DNA of 7,350 bases from an uncultured Clostridia bacterium. Lineage in GTDB: Bacteria; Bacillota; Clostridia; Oscillospirales; Acutalibacteraceae. The stretch lies in assembly GCA_947171615.1 (NCBI GenBank), contig CAMVYG010000107.1, forward strand, positions 1 to 7,350, given 5' to 3'. Each line of letters opens with the position of its first letter. Within the stretch, counting starts at the first letter, position 1. Positions 1 to 6,562 of this stretch are shown one piece after another. A model generated the notes under the pieces. It saw only the letters and a list, made by a program, of their open reading frames with translations. It was not told the DNA's origin and did no database searches. The translations under genes were made by a program, and so were the position numbers.

Positions 1-139
1 CCTCTTCTGTTCAGGATGACAGTAGGTGCGGACTGCCTCTTTTCTCAGATAATGATAGTAGGCACTAATGGCATAGAATGATAAATCATAGATTTTCCAT
101 GGTAAAAAGGTTGGCGATTGTTTCGATTACTATTTAAAG

Positions 140-165
140 AACAGACGCAGCAGCCAGCGTCTGTT
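140..165 (-). terminator. Possible second hairpin terminator
   Basis: Arms 140-148 and 157-165 are perfect 9-base reverse complements around an 8-base loop. Read on the minus strand, the stem is followed by CTTTAAATAG, a short and weak U-tract. It lies 14 bases beyond the stronger terminator at 180-217, so it may be a backup stop for the 252-2258 gene. It could equally serve a plus-strand transcript entering from outside the window. Confidence 0.35.
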
Positions 166-179
166 TCCGAAATGAAATA

Positions 180-217
180 AAAGGCAGTCCCGGCCTGTAA
201 AGGGCGGGACTGCCTTT
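180..217 (-). terminator. Rho-independent terminator of the membrane TPR gene
   Basis: Arms 180-192 and 205-217 form a perfect 13-bp GC-rich stem with a 12-base loop. On the minus strand the stem is followed by a T-rich tract (TTTTATTTCATTT counting the stem's last Ts). It begins 34 bases after the stop codon of the 252-2258 gene, which is where an intrinsic terminator is expected. On the plus strand the tail is CAAAAAG, so it should work for the minus-strand gene only. Confidence 0.85.
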
Positions 218-251
218 CAAAAAGACTACTATGTTTTTTGTGACGGTCCAG

Positions 252-2258
252 TTAAGCTTCCGGCTTTTTCAGAAGGGGAATTTCGCTTTCCGCCAGGATG
301 GGCTCCGGCGGGAGCCGAGTCCATTCCGCAAGATACCCGGGCTGCGCGCTGAGATAGGCAAGCTCCTGCTGTACCGAGGGATGGGGCGCAAAGCCTTCGC
401 TGTACCGGTAGCAGGCTATGGCTTGTTTTAGCTGCCCTTCCTCTGCTTTGATATAACCAAACCGGCGGTAGAATTTGGCAATGCTCTCCGGCTCCGTCAG
501 ATATTCCTTCATGCCGAACAGGGTCTGCTTTGCGGCGGCAAAGTCCCGGAGCCGGATCATGATCTCGCACAGCTCAAAGCGGGCGCTGAGACCGACCGGG
601 TTCATCTGAAGGGCATTTTGCAGAGCCTGCACGGCTTCCTGAACCTGCCCCTGTTCAAACAGACGGCTGCCGCGGTTTACCTCGTCTATGTAAGAGGAGC
701 CGCTGAGCCAGGTGGCAGTTTCTCCAAATAGCTTTTGATAGGCAAGGAATTCCGAGGTGTTTTCAAAATAGTAACCGGCCGGAGTCTGTTGGGGTATCGG
801 GGCAGAAGTCTGCTGGGATACCGGCTGAGATACCGGGGCGGGGACTTGTTGGGGGATTGGAGAGGGAGCCGCCGCAAACGGGGGAGCTCCTGCCGGCATC
901 TGCTGAGGAATCTTTTTCTTCCTTTGCCTTACTGCCAGAAGGATCACCAGAACGATCAGCGCGATCCCTACAAAAGCAGCCGGTATGATCCAAAGGAAGC
1001 GCAGAGGTATGGGGAAATCCGGAGTTTTGGGGATGGAAGGTTCAGTCTCCGGGGACTCCGGTTCCTCTGACGGTGTGGAGTTGAATTCCTGGTTTTCCTG
1101 GGATGTATCCAAACCCAGCGCTTCAGACAGCGTGAGAAAGATCTGAACGCCGGAAAGAGCGTGGGAAATATCCTCGTAATAGGGGGAGGTATCGTCTCCG
1201 CTGAATTGGAAGAGATATAGCCTGCCGTATTTCAGATAAGCAAGAAAGGTGGAAGGCACAGCGCTTTCGGAGGTGTTTTCCTGCTCTGCTGTAAAGCGGC
1301 AGAAGGTCATGTTGGAATCCCCAAAGTTTACGGTAGTGACAGGGCCGATCCCCTCAATCTGAGGGAGAAACTCGTCCCGGAGAAAGGCAAGGCTGAATCT
1401 GGCGGCAGCAGTTTTCGGAATATCATCCTTCATTTTCTGGATATTTTCTAAAATATCTACACTGCCGTATTGAAAAAAGGCTTCCGGATCTTCTTTATGG
1501 CGATACCGTACCTGAACCCATGTGGAATCTACCGGACGCTCTGCTTTTTCCCAACGGGAGGGAACGGCAAAAGCGGCATGACCTGGCGAGTCAAAATATG
1601 TGAGATAAGAATTGCCCTGGAAAGAAAAATCTGTTGGGTCTGTGGGCAGGGGCTCGGTAAAATCTTCCGCGTCAATATAGAAGGAAATGCTGTCTATGAT
1701 ATTATCCATAAACTGCTCTTCTTCCGGAGTGACAGATGAGCCGTTGCAAATTGTTAAAACCCGCAGATAGCCATATCCTCTGGGAACAAAGTATTCCAAA
1801 AAAGTAGTTTCATTATCCGAGCGGTAAGAGTATTTTACAAAATTTCTCTGCGGATGCGGATATAATTCGGGGTGCGACAGAGTCGTCCATTCACCATCGT
1901 CATAGTCATATCCGTCCCGGATAAGATCGCAGAATTCCTGATCGCTGAATTCATTGAAATTATCTCCCTCCCCATCACACCATTCTATCTCAAAATAAGA
2001 AGGCGCTGTTGTGGGGTAGCCCAAAAGATAGGCATTTCGGTTTTCCAATTTTTCCAACATCTCATGTTGGGTATATCCCAAAATCGCGAGGCCGGGGTCG
2101 ACATTGGAAACGTTTCTGTCAAAGACCAGACAGCCCGTCGGTACGGAGAGTGTAAGCCCCAGCTCATCCACGTCACACAGGGATTCCGCCCGGGCGGAGA
2201 GAGGAAGAAGGGAGAGAAACAGCGCCAGGCACAACAGCAGCGAGTTGAAACGTTTCAT
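252..2258 (-). CDS. Membrane-anchored TPR protein with duplicated extracellular domain
   Basis: 668 residues, function unknown. Residues 1-24 are a classical signal peptide (KR, a Leu-rich core, then SARA with likely cleavage before E25). Residues of roughly 36-192 and 222-375 are two extracellular domains that resemble each other: each opens with a VP motif (SVPTG; AVPSRW) and ends with a TFLxY, aromatic-rich strand and a final helix. The fold suggests a PsbP/Mog1-like sandwich, but this is inference. A Glu/Pro/Ser-rich stalk (385-415) leads to one membrane helix (about 419-443), then RQRKKK, giving an N-out/C-in topology. A Pro/Gln linker with repeated PQQ (450-495) leads to about three TPR units (524-625). 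The start is supported by the signal peptide and by AAAGGTG about 10 bases upstream. It has its own promoter (2282-2310) and terminator (180-217), so it is probably monocistronic. The TPRs suggest protein binding in the cytoplasm and the ectodomain suggests envelope sensing or scaffolding; neither is shown. Confidence 0.85.
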   Translation of the reverse strand: MKRFNSLLLCLALFLSLLPLSARAESLCDVDELGLTLSVPTGCLVFDRNVSNVDPGLAILGYTQHEMLEKLENRNAYLLGYPTTAPSYFEIEWCDGEGDNFNEFSDQEFCDLIRDGYDYDDGEWTTLSHPELYPHPQRNFVKYSYRSDNETTFLEYFVPRGYGYLRVLTICNGSSVTPEEEQFMDNIIDSISFYIDAEDFTEPLPTDPTDFSFQGNSYLTYFDSPGHAAFAVPSRWEKAERPVDSTWVQVRYRHKEDPEAFFQYGSVDILENIQKMKDDIPKTAAARFSLAFLRDEFLPQIEGIGPVTTVNFGDSNMTFCRFTAEQENTSESAVPSTFLAYLKYGRLYLFQFSGDDTSPYYEDISHALSGVQIFLTLSEALGLDTSQENQEFNSTPSEEPESPETEPSIPKTPDFPIPLRFLWIIPAAFVGIALIVLVILLAVRQRKKKIPQQMPAGAPPFAAAPSPIPQQVPAPVSQPVSQQTSAPIPQQTPAGYYFENTSEFLAYQKLFGETATWLSGSSYIDEVNRGSRLFEQGQVQEAVQALQNALQMNPVGLSARFELCEIMIRLRDFAAAKQTLFGMKEYLTEPESIAKFYRRFGYIKAEEGQLKQAIACYRYSEGFAPHPSVQQELAYLSAQPGYLAEWTRLPPEPILAESEIPLLKKPEA

Positions 2259-2268
2259 AAAATATCAG

Positions 2269-2275
2269 CACCTTT
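2269..2275 (-). promoter_or_regulatory. Ribosome binding site of the membrane TPR gene
   Basis: AAAGGTG on the minus strand ends 10 bases before the ATG at 2258. It supports that ATG, whose downstream codons give a proper signal peptide. It sits almost at the predicted transcription start, so the leader would be very short. Confidence 0.6.
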
Positions 2276-2281
2276 CAAAAA

Positions 2282-2310
2282 ATTTTATTCCCACAATTTT
2301 ATCCAATCAA
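2282..2310 (-). promoter_or_regulatory. Sigma-70-type promoter of the membrane TPR gene
   Basis: Minus-strand TTGATT (2305-2310), a 17-base spacer and TAAAAT (2282-2287) match the -35/-10 consensus at 4/6 and 5/6 positions with ideal spacing. Transcription would start near 2275. A second TAAAAT lies within the spacer but lacks a good -35. A 9-bp hairpin (2327-2347, with one pair that is G-U only in the minus-strand RNA) lies 16 bases upstream of the -35. Confidence 0.6.
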
Positions 2311-2364
2311 TCAGTACCGTCCTTGAGAAAGCCTCAGAGAGACTTTCCAATATTCCATTTCCCA

Positions 2365-2446
2365 TTTCGAGAAGGCCGACGCTTTTCGGGCTGTGAGAGA
2401 AAAGAGAATCGCTTCGCAATTCAGTGCCTTTTCCCAAGATATATCT
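2365..2446 (-). repeat. Hairpin-rich intergenic repeat, unit 2
   Basis: Read on the minus strand, this unit begins with the palindrome AGATATATCT (2437-2446). It continues with GGGAAAAGGCACTGA, a mini-hairpin with stem GAATTGC/GCGATTC and loop GAA (2406-2422), CTTTTC, a weaker hairpin and finally CCTTCTCGAAA (2365-2375). The same order of elements occurs in the neighbouring unit 2454-2560, and the 11-base end TTTCGAGAAGG (plus strand) is identical in both. The layout resembles a small dispersed, non-coding repeat. Genome copy number cannot be judged here. Confidence 0.55.
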
Positions 2447-2467
2447 AAATTTTTTTCGAGAAGGTTA

Positions 2468-2486
2468 AAAGCCGCCTTGCGGCTTT
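2468..2486 (-). terminator. Possible recG terminator hairpin
   Basis: AAAGCCGC (2468-2475) and GCGGCTTT (2479-2486) form a perfect 8-bp stem with a 3-base loop. On the minus strand it ends in TTTTAACCTTC. This is the best terminator-like structure between recG and the next gene. The U-tract is short and the hairpin is also part of repeat unit 1, so its role is uncertain. Confidence 0.45.
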
Positions 2487-2538
2487 GTGCTTCTTCCGAA
2501 GGAAAAGGGAGGTGCTTCGCATCTCAGTCCTTCTCTCG

Positions 2539-2560
2539 AGACAACCACTTGTGGTTGTCT
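2539..2560. repeat. 22-base perfect palindrome just after recG
   Basis: Arms 2539-2548 and 2551-2560 are perfect 10-base reverse complements separated by two bases. It starts two bases past the recG stop codon on the minus strand and no T-run follows, so it is a poor terminator. It matches in position the AGATATATCT palindrome that heads the second repeat unit. Confidence 0.6.
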
Positions 2561-2562
2561 AT

Positions 2563-4602
2563 CTATAAAACCACCCCATCGCTGCCGGATTTCGCAAACA
2601 GGCGGCGTGTCTCTGCCCGAAGGCCCCGGTATTCCTCAGAAGCCAGGGCGGGGCTGTGAAACAGCTCTTTGGCGCATTTCTGGGCCTGTTTCAAAACCCG
2701 CATATCGGTGGACATATCCGCGATCTTCAACTGGGGCAGGCCATGCTGCCGCTGGCCGAAAAAGTCTCCCGGCCCTCGCAGCTTCAAATCCGCTTCGGCG
2801 ATTTGAAAGCCGTCGGAGGTGTCCCGAAACAGCCGAAGCCGTTTGAGAGTGTCCTCGTTTTGGGCGTCCGTTACCAGAATACAGGAGGACTGGTGCTTCC
2901 CTCTGCCCACCCGGCCTCGCAGCTGGTGAAGCTGGGAAAGGCCGTACCGCTCGGCGTTTTCAATAAGCATGATCACGGCGTTGGGCACATCTACTCCCAC
3001 CTCCACCACGGTGGTGGAAACAAGAAGCTGTAAGTCCCCCTGAGAAAAGGCCGTCATCACCTTTTCTTTTTCCGCCGCCTTCATCTTCCCGTGAAGAACG
3101 CCGATGGAAACGCCGGGGAAGGAGGCGCCCACCAGCTCCGCATACTGGGTCACGCTCATCATGCCGCTTTCGTCTTCTTCAATGAGAGGGCAGATCAAAT
3201 ATCCCTGCCGCCCCTGCTCCAAATGTTTTTTCACATAGCCGAAGGCCCTCTGGCGCTTTGGGGAATCGATCAGGTAGGTTTCTATTTTCTGTCTGCCCGG
3301 CGGCAGCTCGTCCAGCACGGAGATATCCAGGTCGCCGTATACCATCAGGGCCAGGGTGCGGGGAATGGGGGTGGCGCTCATGACCAAAAGATGGGGAGAA
3401 GCCCCTTTTTTTGCCAGGGCGGATCGCTGGTTTACCCCAAAGCGGTGCTGCTCGTCTGTAATGACCAGCCCAAGGTTTTGAAAGCTGACCTGCTCTCCCA
3501 ACAGGGCGTGGGTGCCGATCACAAGATCGATCTCCCCCGCTTCCAGAGCGGCCAGAAGCTTTTTTCGCTCCGCCGCCTTACAGGAACCGGTCAGCAAGGC
3601 GCAGCGAAGCCCGGCGGGTTCCAGCAAAGCGGAAAGAGAGGAAAAATGCTGGGCAGCCAGAATTTCCGTGGGAGCCATTAAGGCAGCCTGGGCCCCGGCC
3701 TGGATCACAGACCAGCATAAGGCGGCAGCCACGGCGGTTTTTCCGCTGCCAACATCCCCCTGGATCAGCCGGTTCATGGGAGAAGGGCCGGCCATATCCC
3801 CAATGGCCTCTTCAATGGCCCGGGTCTGTGCGCCTGTCAGGGAAAAGGGCAGAAGGCGGGTAAATCCCTTCGGAAATTCCCTGGGAACAGGGTGCAGGTT
3901 TTCCGCTTTTCGCCCGCGCTTGATCTGCATCAGACCCAGCTGCAATACCAGAAATTCCTCAAAAATCAGGCGGTGCTTTGCGGTGGAAAGCTCTTCCTCC
4001 GACTGGGGAAAATGAATGTGCTCCAGGGCGTAGCCCAGGTGGCACAGCTGGTAGCTTTCCCGCAGAGAAAGGGGAAGGGGATCCTTCACCGTTTCCGGCA
4101 GAAGCTTCAAAGCTTCCCGCACGGCATTAGAGATTTGCCGGGTGGAAAGGCCCTGGGTAGCGGGATAAACGGGGACAATGGCAAGGTTCTTCGCTTCCGG
4201 CAGGAATTCCGGGGAAAGCATTTCCCGGCGAAGGAGAGTGCCGGTCATTTTGCCCCGGAACACATATTCCTCTCCGACCTTCAGCAGATTGGGAATGTAG
4301 CGGTTGTTAAAAAAAGTGAGGGTCATATCGGAAACGCCATCGGTAACGGTGACCTTATAAAGCAGCTTCCCTCCCCGAATTCGGTGTTCTGTGGGCTTTT
4401 TTACCACCGTACCCCGGATCACGGCGATCTCATTGAAGGGAGCGGACTGAATGGGAAGGGGCTGGCTCCAGTCCTCATAAGCACGGGGGTAGAGGCGCAG
4501 CAGATCTCCCACGGTAGGCGCGCCCAATCGGTTAAATAAAGCCGCCCGCTTTTCTCCAACACCCTTCAGGGTTTTGATATCCTTGTCAAACAAAGAGGGC
4601 AT
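2563..4602 (-). CDS. recG: ATP-dependent DNA helicase RecG
   Basis: 679 residues, close to the family's usual 680-695. RecG is a cytoplasmic double-strand DNA translocase that remodels stalled replication forks and branch-migrates Holliday junctions. The N-terminal wedge/OB region is recognisable (TLKGVGEKRAALFNRLG at 11-27, LLRLYPRAYED at 34-44). Helicase motifs are all present: Walker A GDVGSGKT (282-289), Ia APTEILAAQH (310-319), TGS (338-340), II DEQH (383-386, the RecG form of the DEAD box), III SATPIPRT (409-416), IV GVLHGKM (501-507), V STTVVEVGVDVPNA (529-542) and VI QLHQLRGRVGRG (557-568). The RecG-specific TRG segment follows (DGFQIAEADLKLRGPGDFFG, 597-616). The ATG is fixed by a near-perfect AAAAGGAGGTG a few bases upstream. 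It appears intact. It follows the fakA-like gene, an order found in many Firmicutes, and may be co-transcribed by read-through of the intervening hairpin. Confidence 0.98.
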   Translation of the reverse strand: MPSLFDKDIKTLKGVGEKRAALFNRLGAPTVGDLLRLYPRAYEDWSQPLPIQSAPFNEIAVIRGTVVKKPTEHRIRGGKLLYKVTVTDGVSDMTLTFFNNRYIPNLLKVGEEYVFRGKMTGTLLRREMLSPEFLPEAKNLAIVPVYPATQGLSTRQISNAVREALKLLPETVKDPLPLSLRESYQLCHLGYALEHIHFPQSEEELSTAKHRLIFEEFLVLQLGLMQIKRGRKAENLHPVPREFPKGFTRLLPFSLTGAQTRAIEEAIGDMAGPSPMNRLIQGDVGSGKTAVAAALCWSVIQAGAQAALMAPTEILAAQHFSSLSALLEPAGLRCALLTGSCKAAERKKLLAALEAGEIDLVIGTHALLGEQVSFQNLGLVITDEQHRFGVNQRSALAKKGASPHLLVMSATPIPRTLALMVYGDLDISVLDELPPGRQKIETYLIDSPKRQRAFGYVKKHLEQGRQGYLICPLIEEDESGMMSVTQYAELVGASFPGVSIGVLHGKMKAAEKEKVMTAFSQGDLQLLVSTTVVEVGVDVPNAVIMLIENAERYGLSQLHQLRGRVGRGKHQSSCILVTDAQNEDTLKRLRLFRDTSDGFQIAEADLKLRGPGDFFGQRQHGLPQLKIADMSTDMRVLKQAQKCAKELFHSPALASEEYRGLRAETRRLFAKSGSDGVVL

Positions 4603-4607
4603 GGCCG

Positions 4608-4618
4608 CACCTCCTTTT
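4608..4618 (-). promoter_or_regulatory. Strong Shine-Dalgarno site of recG
   Basis: AAAAGGAGGTG on the minus strand, with GGAGG ending 7 bases before the ATG at 4602, is nearly a full match to the 16S rRNA tail. It fixes the recG start and predicts efficient translation. Confidence 0.9.
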
Positions 4619-4632
4619 GCTTCTTATGAAAT

Positions 4633-4674
4633 AAGGAACCTTTCTTGCACGGGACTTCCGAAGAAAGGTTCCTT
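4633..4674 (-). terminator. Hairpin between the fakA-like gene and recG
   Basis: Arms 4633-4646 and 4661-4674 form a perfect 14-bp stem. The 14-base loop can add an inner CGG/CCG stem (4650-4652 with 4658-4660). On the minus strand it is followed by ATTTCATAAG, a weak U-tract, then the recG Shine-Dalgarno site 14 bases later. It starts 40 bases after the fakA-like stop codon. It may be a terminator, a partial terminator (attenuator), or an RNA-stabilising or processing hairpin. Confidence 0.65.
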
Positions 4675-4677
4675 TCC

Positions 4678-4707
4678 ATTACACAGTTGCCGGGTGGCCG
4701 CAAACAA
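4678..4707 (-). promoter_or_regulatory. Weak candidate promoter for recG
   Basis: Minus-strand TTGTTT (4702-4707), an 18-base spacer and TGTAAT (4678-4683) give a 3/6 and a 5/6 match to the sigma-70 consensus. Transcription would start near 4671, placing the 4633-4674 hairpin at the very 5' end of the recG mRNA. The -35 is poor, so this is only a candidate. No room for a promoter remains between the hairpin and the recG ribosome binding site. Confidence 0.25.
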
Positions 4708-4714
4708 AGCAGCC

Positions 4715-6430
4715 TTACTCCACAGAAATAATAAAGTAATAAACAGGCTGACCGCCGTTTACCAGGGTGATCTCCACATCGGAATGAAGCTTGGAAATCA
4801 GTGTTCGCCGGGCTTCCTCGGCTTGCTCCTCTGTGATCCCCTCACCGTAGACCAGGGTGATAAAGGAAGTGTGCTTCGTTACAAAGGAACGGGCAACCTT
4901 AACGCAGGCGGCCACGGGATCCTTTTCAATGTACTCCAGCTTGCCGTTGGTCATGCCAAGGATATCACCCCGGCGAATGGTATGCCCGCCGAATTCGGAA
5001 TCCCGGGCGGCAAAGGTGACAAGGCCGGTATCCACATGCTCAATGGCAGAGAGCATGGCTTCCCGGTTTGCTTCCACGTCGGAATCCGGGTCAAAGGCCA
5101 GCATGGCGGAAAGTCCCTGGGGAATGGTCCTGGTGGGAACCACAATAATTTCCCGGTCTGTTGCCAGAGAAACGGCCTGTTCCGCGGCCAGAATAATATT
5201 TTTATTGTTGGGGAGCACAAATACTTTTTTAGCGGGGGTGGCAAGGGCAGCCTCCAGAATATCCTCGGTGCTGGGATTCATGGTCTGTCCGCCGCTGACT
5301 ACCACAGAGCAGCCAAGCTCTTGGAACAGTCCCTTTAAGCCTTCACCCGCCGCAACGGAGATAAAGCCCAGTTCTTCTACAGGTTCCTGAGGCGCAAGCC
5401 CGGTCTTTTCCGGTTCCGTTTCAGCGGCAGCGGCGGCCTTGGCGGCTTCGTTCTGCTCCGCGGCCTTCCGATGCTGCTCCTTCATGTTTTCGATCTTTAC
5501 GGAAAGCAGCTGGCCGAATTGCAGGGCCATCTGCAGGGCGTCTCCCGGGTTTTCCGTGTGGACGTGTACCTTGATGATCTCCTCATCGTCCACCACCACA
5601 ACACAGTCGCCGATGGTTTCCAAAAACAGCCGAAGCTCCAGGGGATCCTTCTGGATCTCAGGATCCCGGCCTACAATAAACTCGGTGCAGTAGGTGAAGG
5701 TGATCTCGCTGTCAAATTCAGCGGCCACATTGCGGAAAAACTCCGCTGTTTCCTGGGCTTTTTCCTCAGGAGTAAGGCCGGATTCAATCATTACGCCGTC
5801 CCGGAACACGCTGAGCATGCCCTCGAAAATCAGACACAGCCCCTGTCCGCCGGCGTCTACCACTCCTGCTTTTTTCAAAACAGGCAGAAGCTCGGGCGTT
5901 TCTTCCAGAGCTTCTCCTGCGCCGGTGCAGGCAGCCTCCCAAACTTCTATAGGATCAGGTGTTTCCTCTGCGGCTTCCAGGGCTTTTTTGCCCTGCTCGG
6001 CAGCGACCCGGGCCACGGTGAGAATGGTGCCCTCCGTGGGCTTCATCACCGCCCGGTAAGCGGCGTCCACGCCCAGCTCCAACGAGTGGATCAGATCTTC
6101 CGCGCCGATCTCCTCTTTTCCCTCCAGCCCCTGGGAGATCCCGCGGAACAGCAGGGAGAGAATGACGCCGGAATTGCCTCTTGCCCCCCGCAGCATGGAG
6201 GAGGCAGCCTTTTTGGCGACTTCCCCGGCGGAAACAGTATCGGGCAGAGCTTCCATTTCTTCGGCGGCGGCGCCGATGGTCATAGACATATTGGAGCCGG
6301 TATCACCGTCCGGCACCGGGAAAATATTCAGCTCATTGACCTGCTTTTTGTATTTCGCGATGTTGTTGGAGCCGGAAATGACAGCCTTCTTCAGTTGATT
6401 GCCTGAGATCACAGGAAACACATCCTTCAC
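4715..6430 (-). CDS. fakA: FakA/YloV-like fatty acid kinase catalytic subunit (DAK2 domain)
   Basis: 571 residues, a little longer than S. aureus FakA (about 548). In the family, FakA phosphorylates fatty acids held by a FakB (DegV-family) carrier, giving acyl-phosphate for phospholipid synthesis; no FakB gene lies in this window. The N-terminal DhaL/DAK2 nucleotide-binding domain shows PVPDGDTGSNM (38-48, with Mg-binding D41 and D43), RGARGNSG (81-88), KPTEGTILTVAR (130-141) and GVVDAGGQG (189-197). A middle domain carries GDCVVVVDDEEIIKVHVHTENPGDAL (274-299, in two overlapping parts). An Ala/Glu-rich linker (318-350) leads to the C-terminal domain (VVSGGQTMNPS 377-387; VFVLPNNKN 403-411). 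The start is taken as GTG at 6430, which fits the family's short N-terminus. Its ribosome site is poor (GGCGGG 9 bases upstream), and a later GTG at 6421 is the alternative. An in-frame stop lies about 30 bases upstream. The family call is firm; the exact substrate is inferred. Confidence 0.93.
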   Translation of the reverse strand: MKDVFPVISGNQLKKAVISGSNNIAKYKKQVNELNIFPVPDGDTGSNMSMTIGAAAEEMEALPDTVSAGEVAKKAASSMLRGARGNSGVILSLLFRGISQGLEGKEEIGAEDLIHSLELGVDAAYRAVMKPTEGTILTVARVAAEQGKKALEAAEETPDPIEVWEAACTGAGEALEETPELLPVLKKAGVVDAGGQGLCLIFEGMLSVFRDGVMIESGLTPEEKAQETAEFFRNVAAEFDSEITFTYCTEFIVGRDPEIQKDPLELRLFLETIGDCVVVVDDEEIIKVHVHTENPGDALQMALQFGQLLSVKIENMKEQHRKAAEQNEAAKAAAAAETEPEKTGLAPQEPVEELGFISVAAGEGLKGLFQELGCSVVVSGGQTMNPSTEDILEAALATPAKKVFVLPNNKNIILAAEQAVSLATDREIIVVPTRTIPQGLSAMLAFDPDSDVEANREAMLSAIEHVDTGLVTFAARDSEFGGHTIRRGDILGMTNGKLEYIEKDPVAACVKVARSFVTKHTSFITLVYGEGITEEQAEEARRTLISKLHSDVEITLVNGGQPVYYFIISVE

Positions 6431-6483
6431 AAGAATACGCCCGCCAAAGGGCAGCGCGGGTCAGAATATACTTTTTTCTGTTT

Positions 6484-6522
6484 GGAGAAATCCAATGGTT
6501 TTCCGTGGGAAAAGAATTCTCC
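6484..6522 (-). other. Structured leader upstream of the fakA-like gene
   Basis: GGAGAA/TTCTCC (6484-6489 with 6517-6522) encloses TTTTCC/GGAAAA (6499-6504 with 6508-6513, 3-base loop). An alternative hairpin TTGGA-GAAA-TCCAA (plus strand, 6482-6495) is mutually exclusive with the outer stem. It sits in the predicted leader between the promoter at 6563-6591 and the GTG start. A further CCCGC/GCGGG stem lies close to the start codon. I do not recognise a known riboswitch class. Confidence 0.3.
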
Positions 6523-6562
6523 GAGATGGGATCAGAGGACTGCAAGACAATATTTCAATATC

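Larger units (their letters stand above)
2454..2560 (-). repeat. Hairpin-rich intergenic repeat, unit 1
   Basis: Read on the minus strand, a 22-base perfect palindrome (2539-2560) is followed by CGAGAGAAGGACTGA and a mini-hairpin with stem GAGATGC/GCACCTC and loop GAA (2509-2525). Then come CTTTTCC, a small TTCC/GGAA hairpin, a GC-rich hairpin (2468-2486) and CCTTCTCG (2457-2464). The ends CGAGAGAAGG and CCTTCTCG are near-inverted repeats, as in MITE-like elements. Around the mini-hairpin it matches unit 2 at about 28 of 38 aligned positions. It starts two bases after the recG stop codon. Confidence 0.55.

Noticed and set aside
15..48. Possible plus-strand terminator at the left edge (CAGT/ACTG stem followed by CTTTTCT)
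   Set aside because: The stem is only 4 bp plus 3 bp across a four-base bulge, and no upstream gene is visible.
1872..2396. Plus-strand frame of 174 codons crossing the start of the membrane TPR gene
   Set aside because: It is antisense to the signal-peptide-coding end and runs through the promoter and repeat region; no ribosome site or domain is visible.
2365..2560. CRISPR array or tRNA/small RNA gene in the hairpin-rich gap
   Set aside because: There are only two diverged units of unequal length with no regular spacers, and no cloverleaf or known RNA family pattern.
3091..3681. Long plus-strand open frames opposite recG and the fakA-like gene (for example 3091-3681, 3892-4539, 4574-5338, 5471-6406)
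   Set aside because: They lie antisense to well-recognised genes, have no ribosome sites or recognisable motifs, and their composition is what GC-rich coding sequence gives on the opposite strand.
6333..6545. Minus-strand frame of 70 codons overlapping the fakA-like start
   Set aside because: It begins with TTG, lacks a ribosome site, runs out of frame into a conserved gene and matches no family I recognise, such as the small rpmB or Asp23 genes sometimes found in this neighbourhood.
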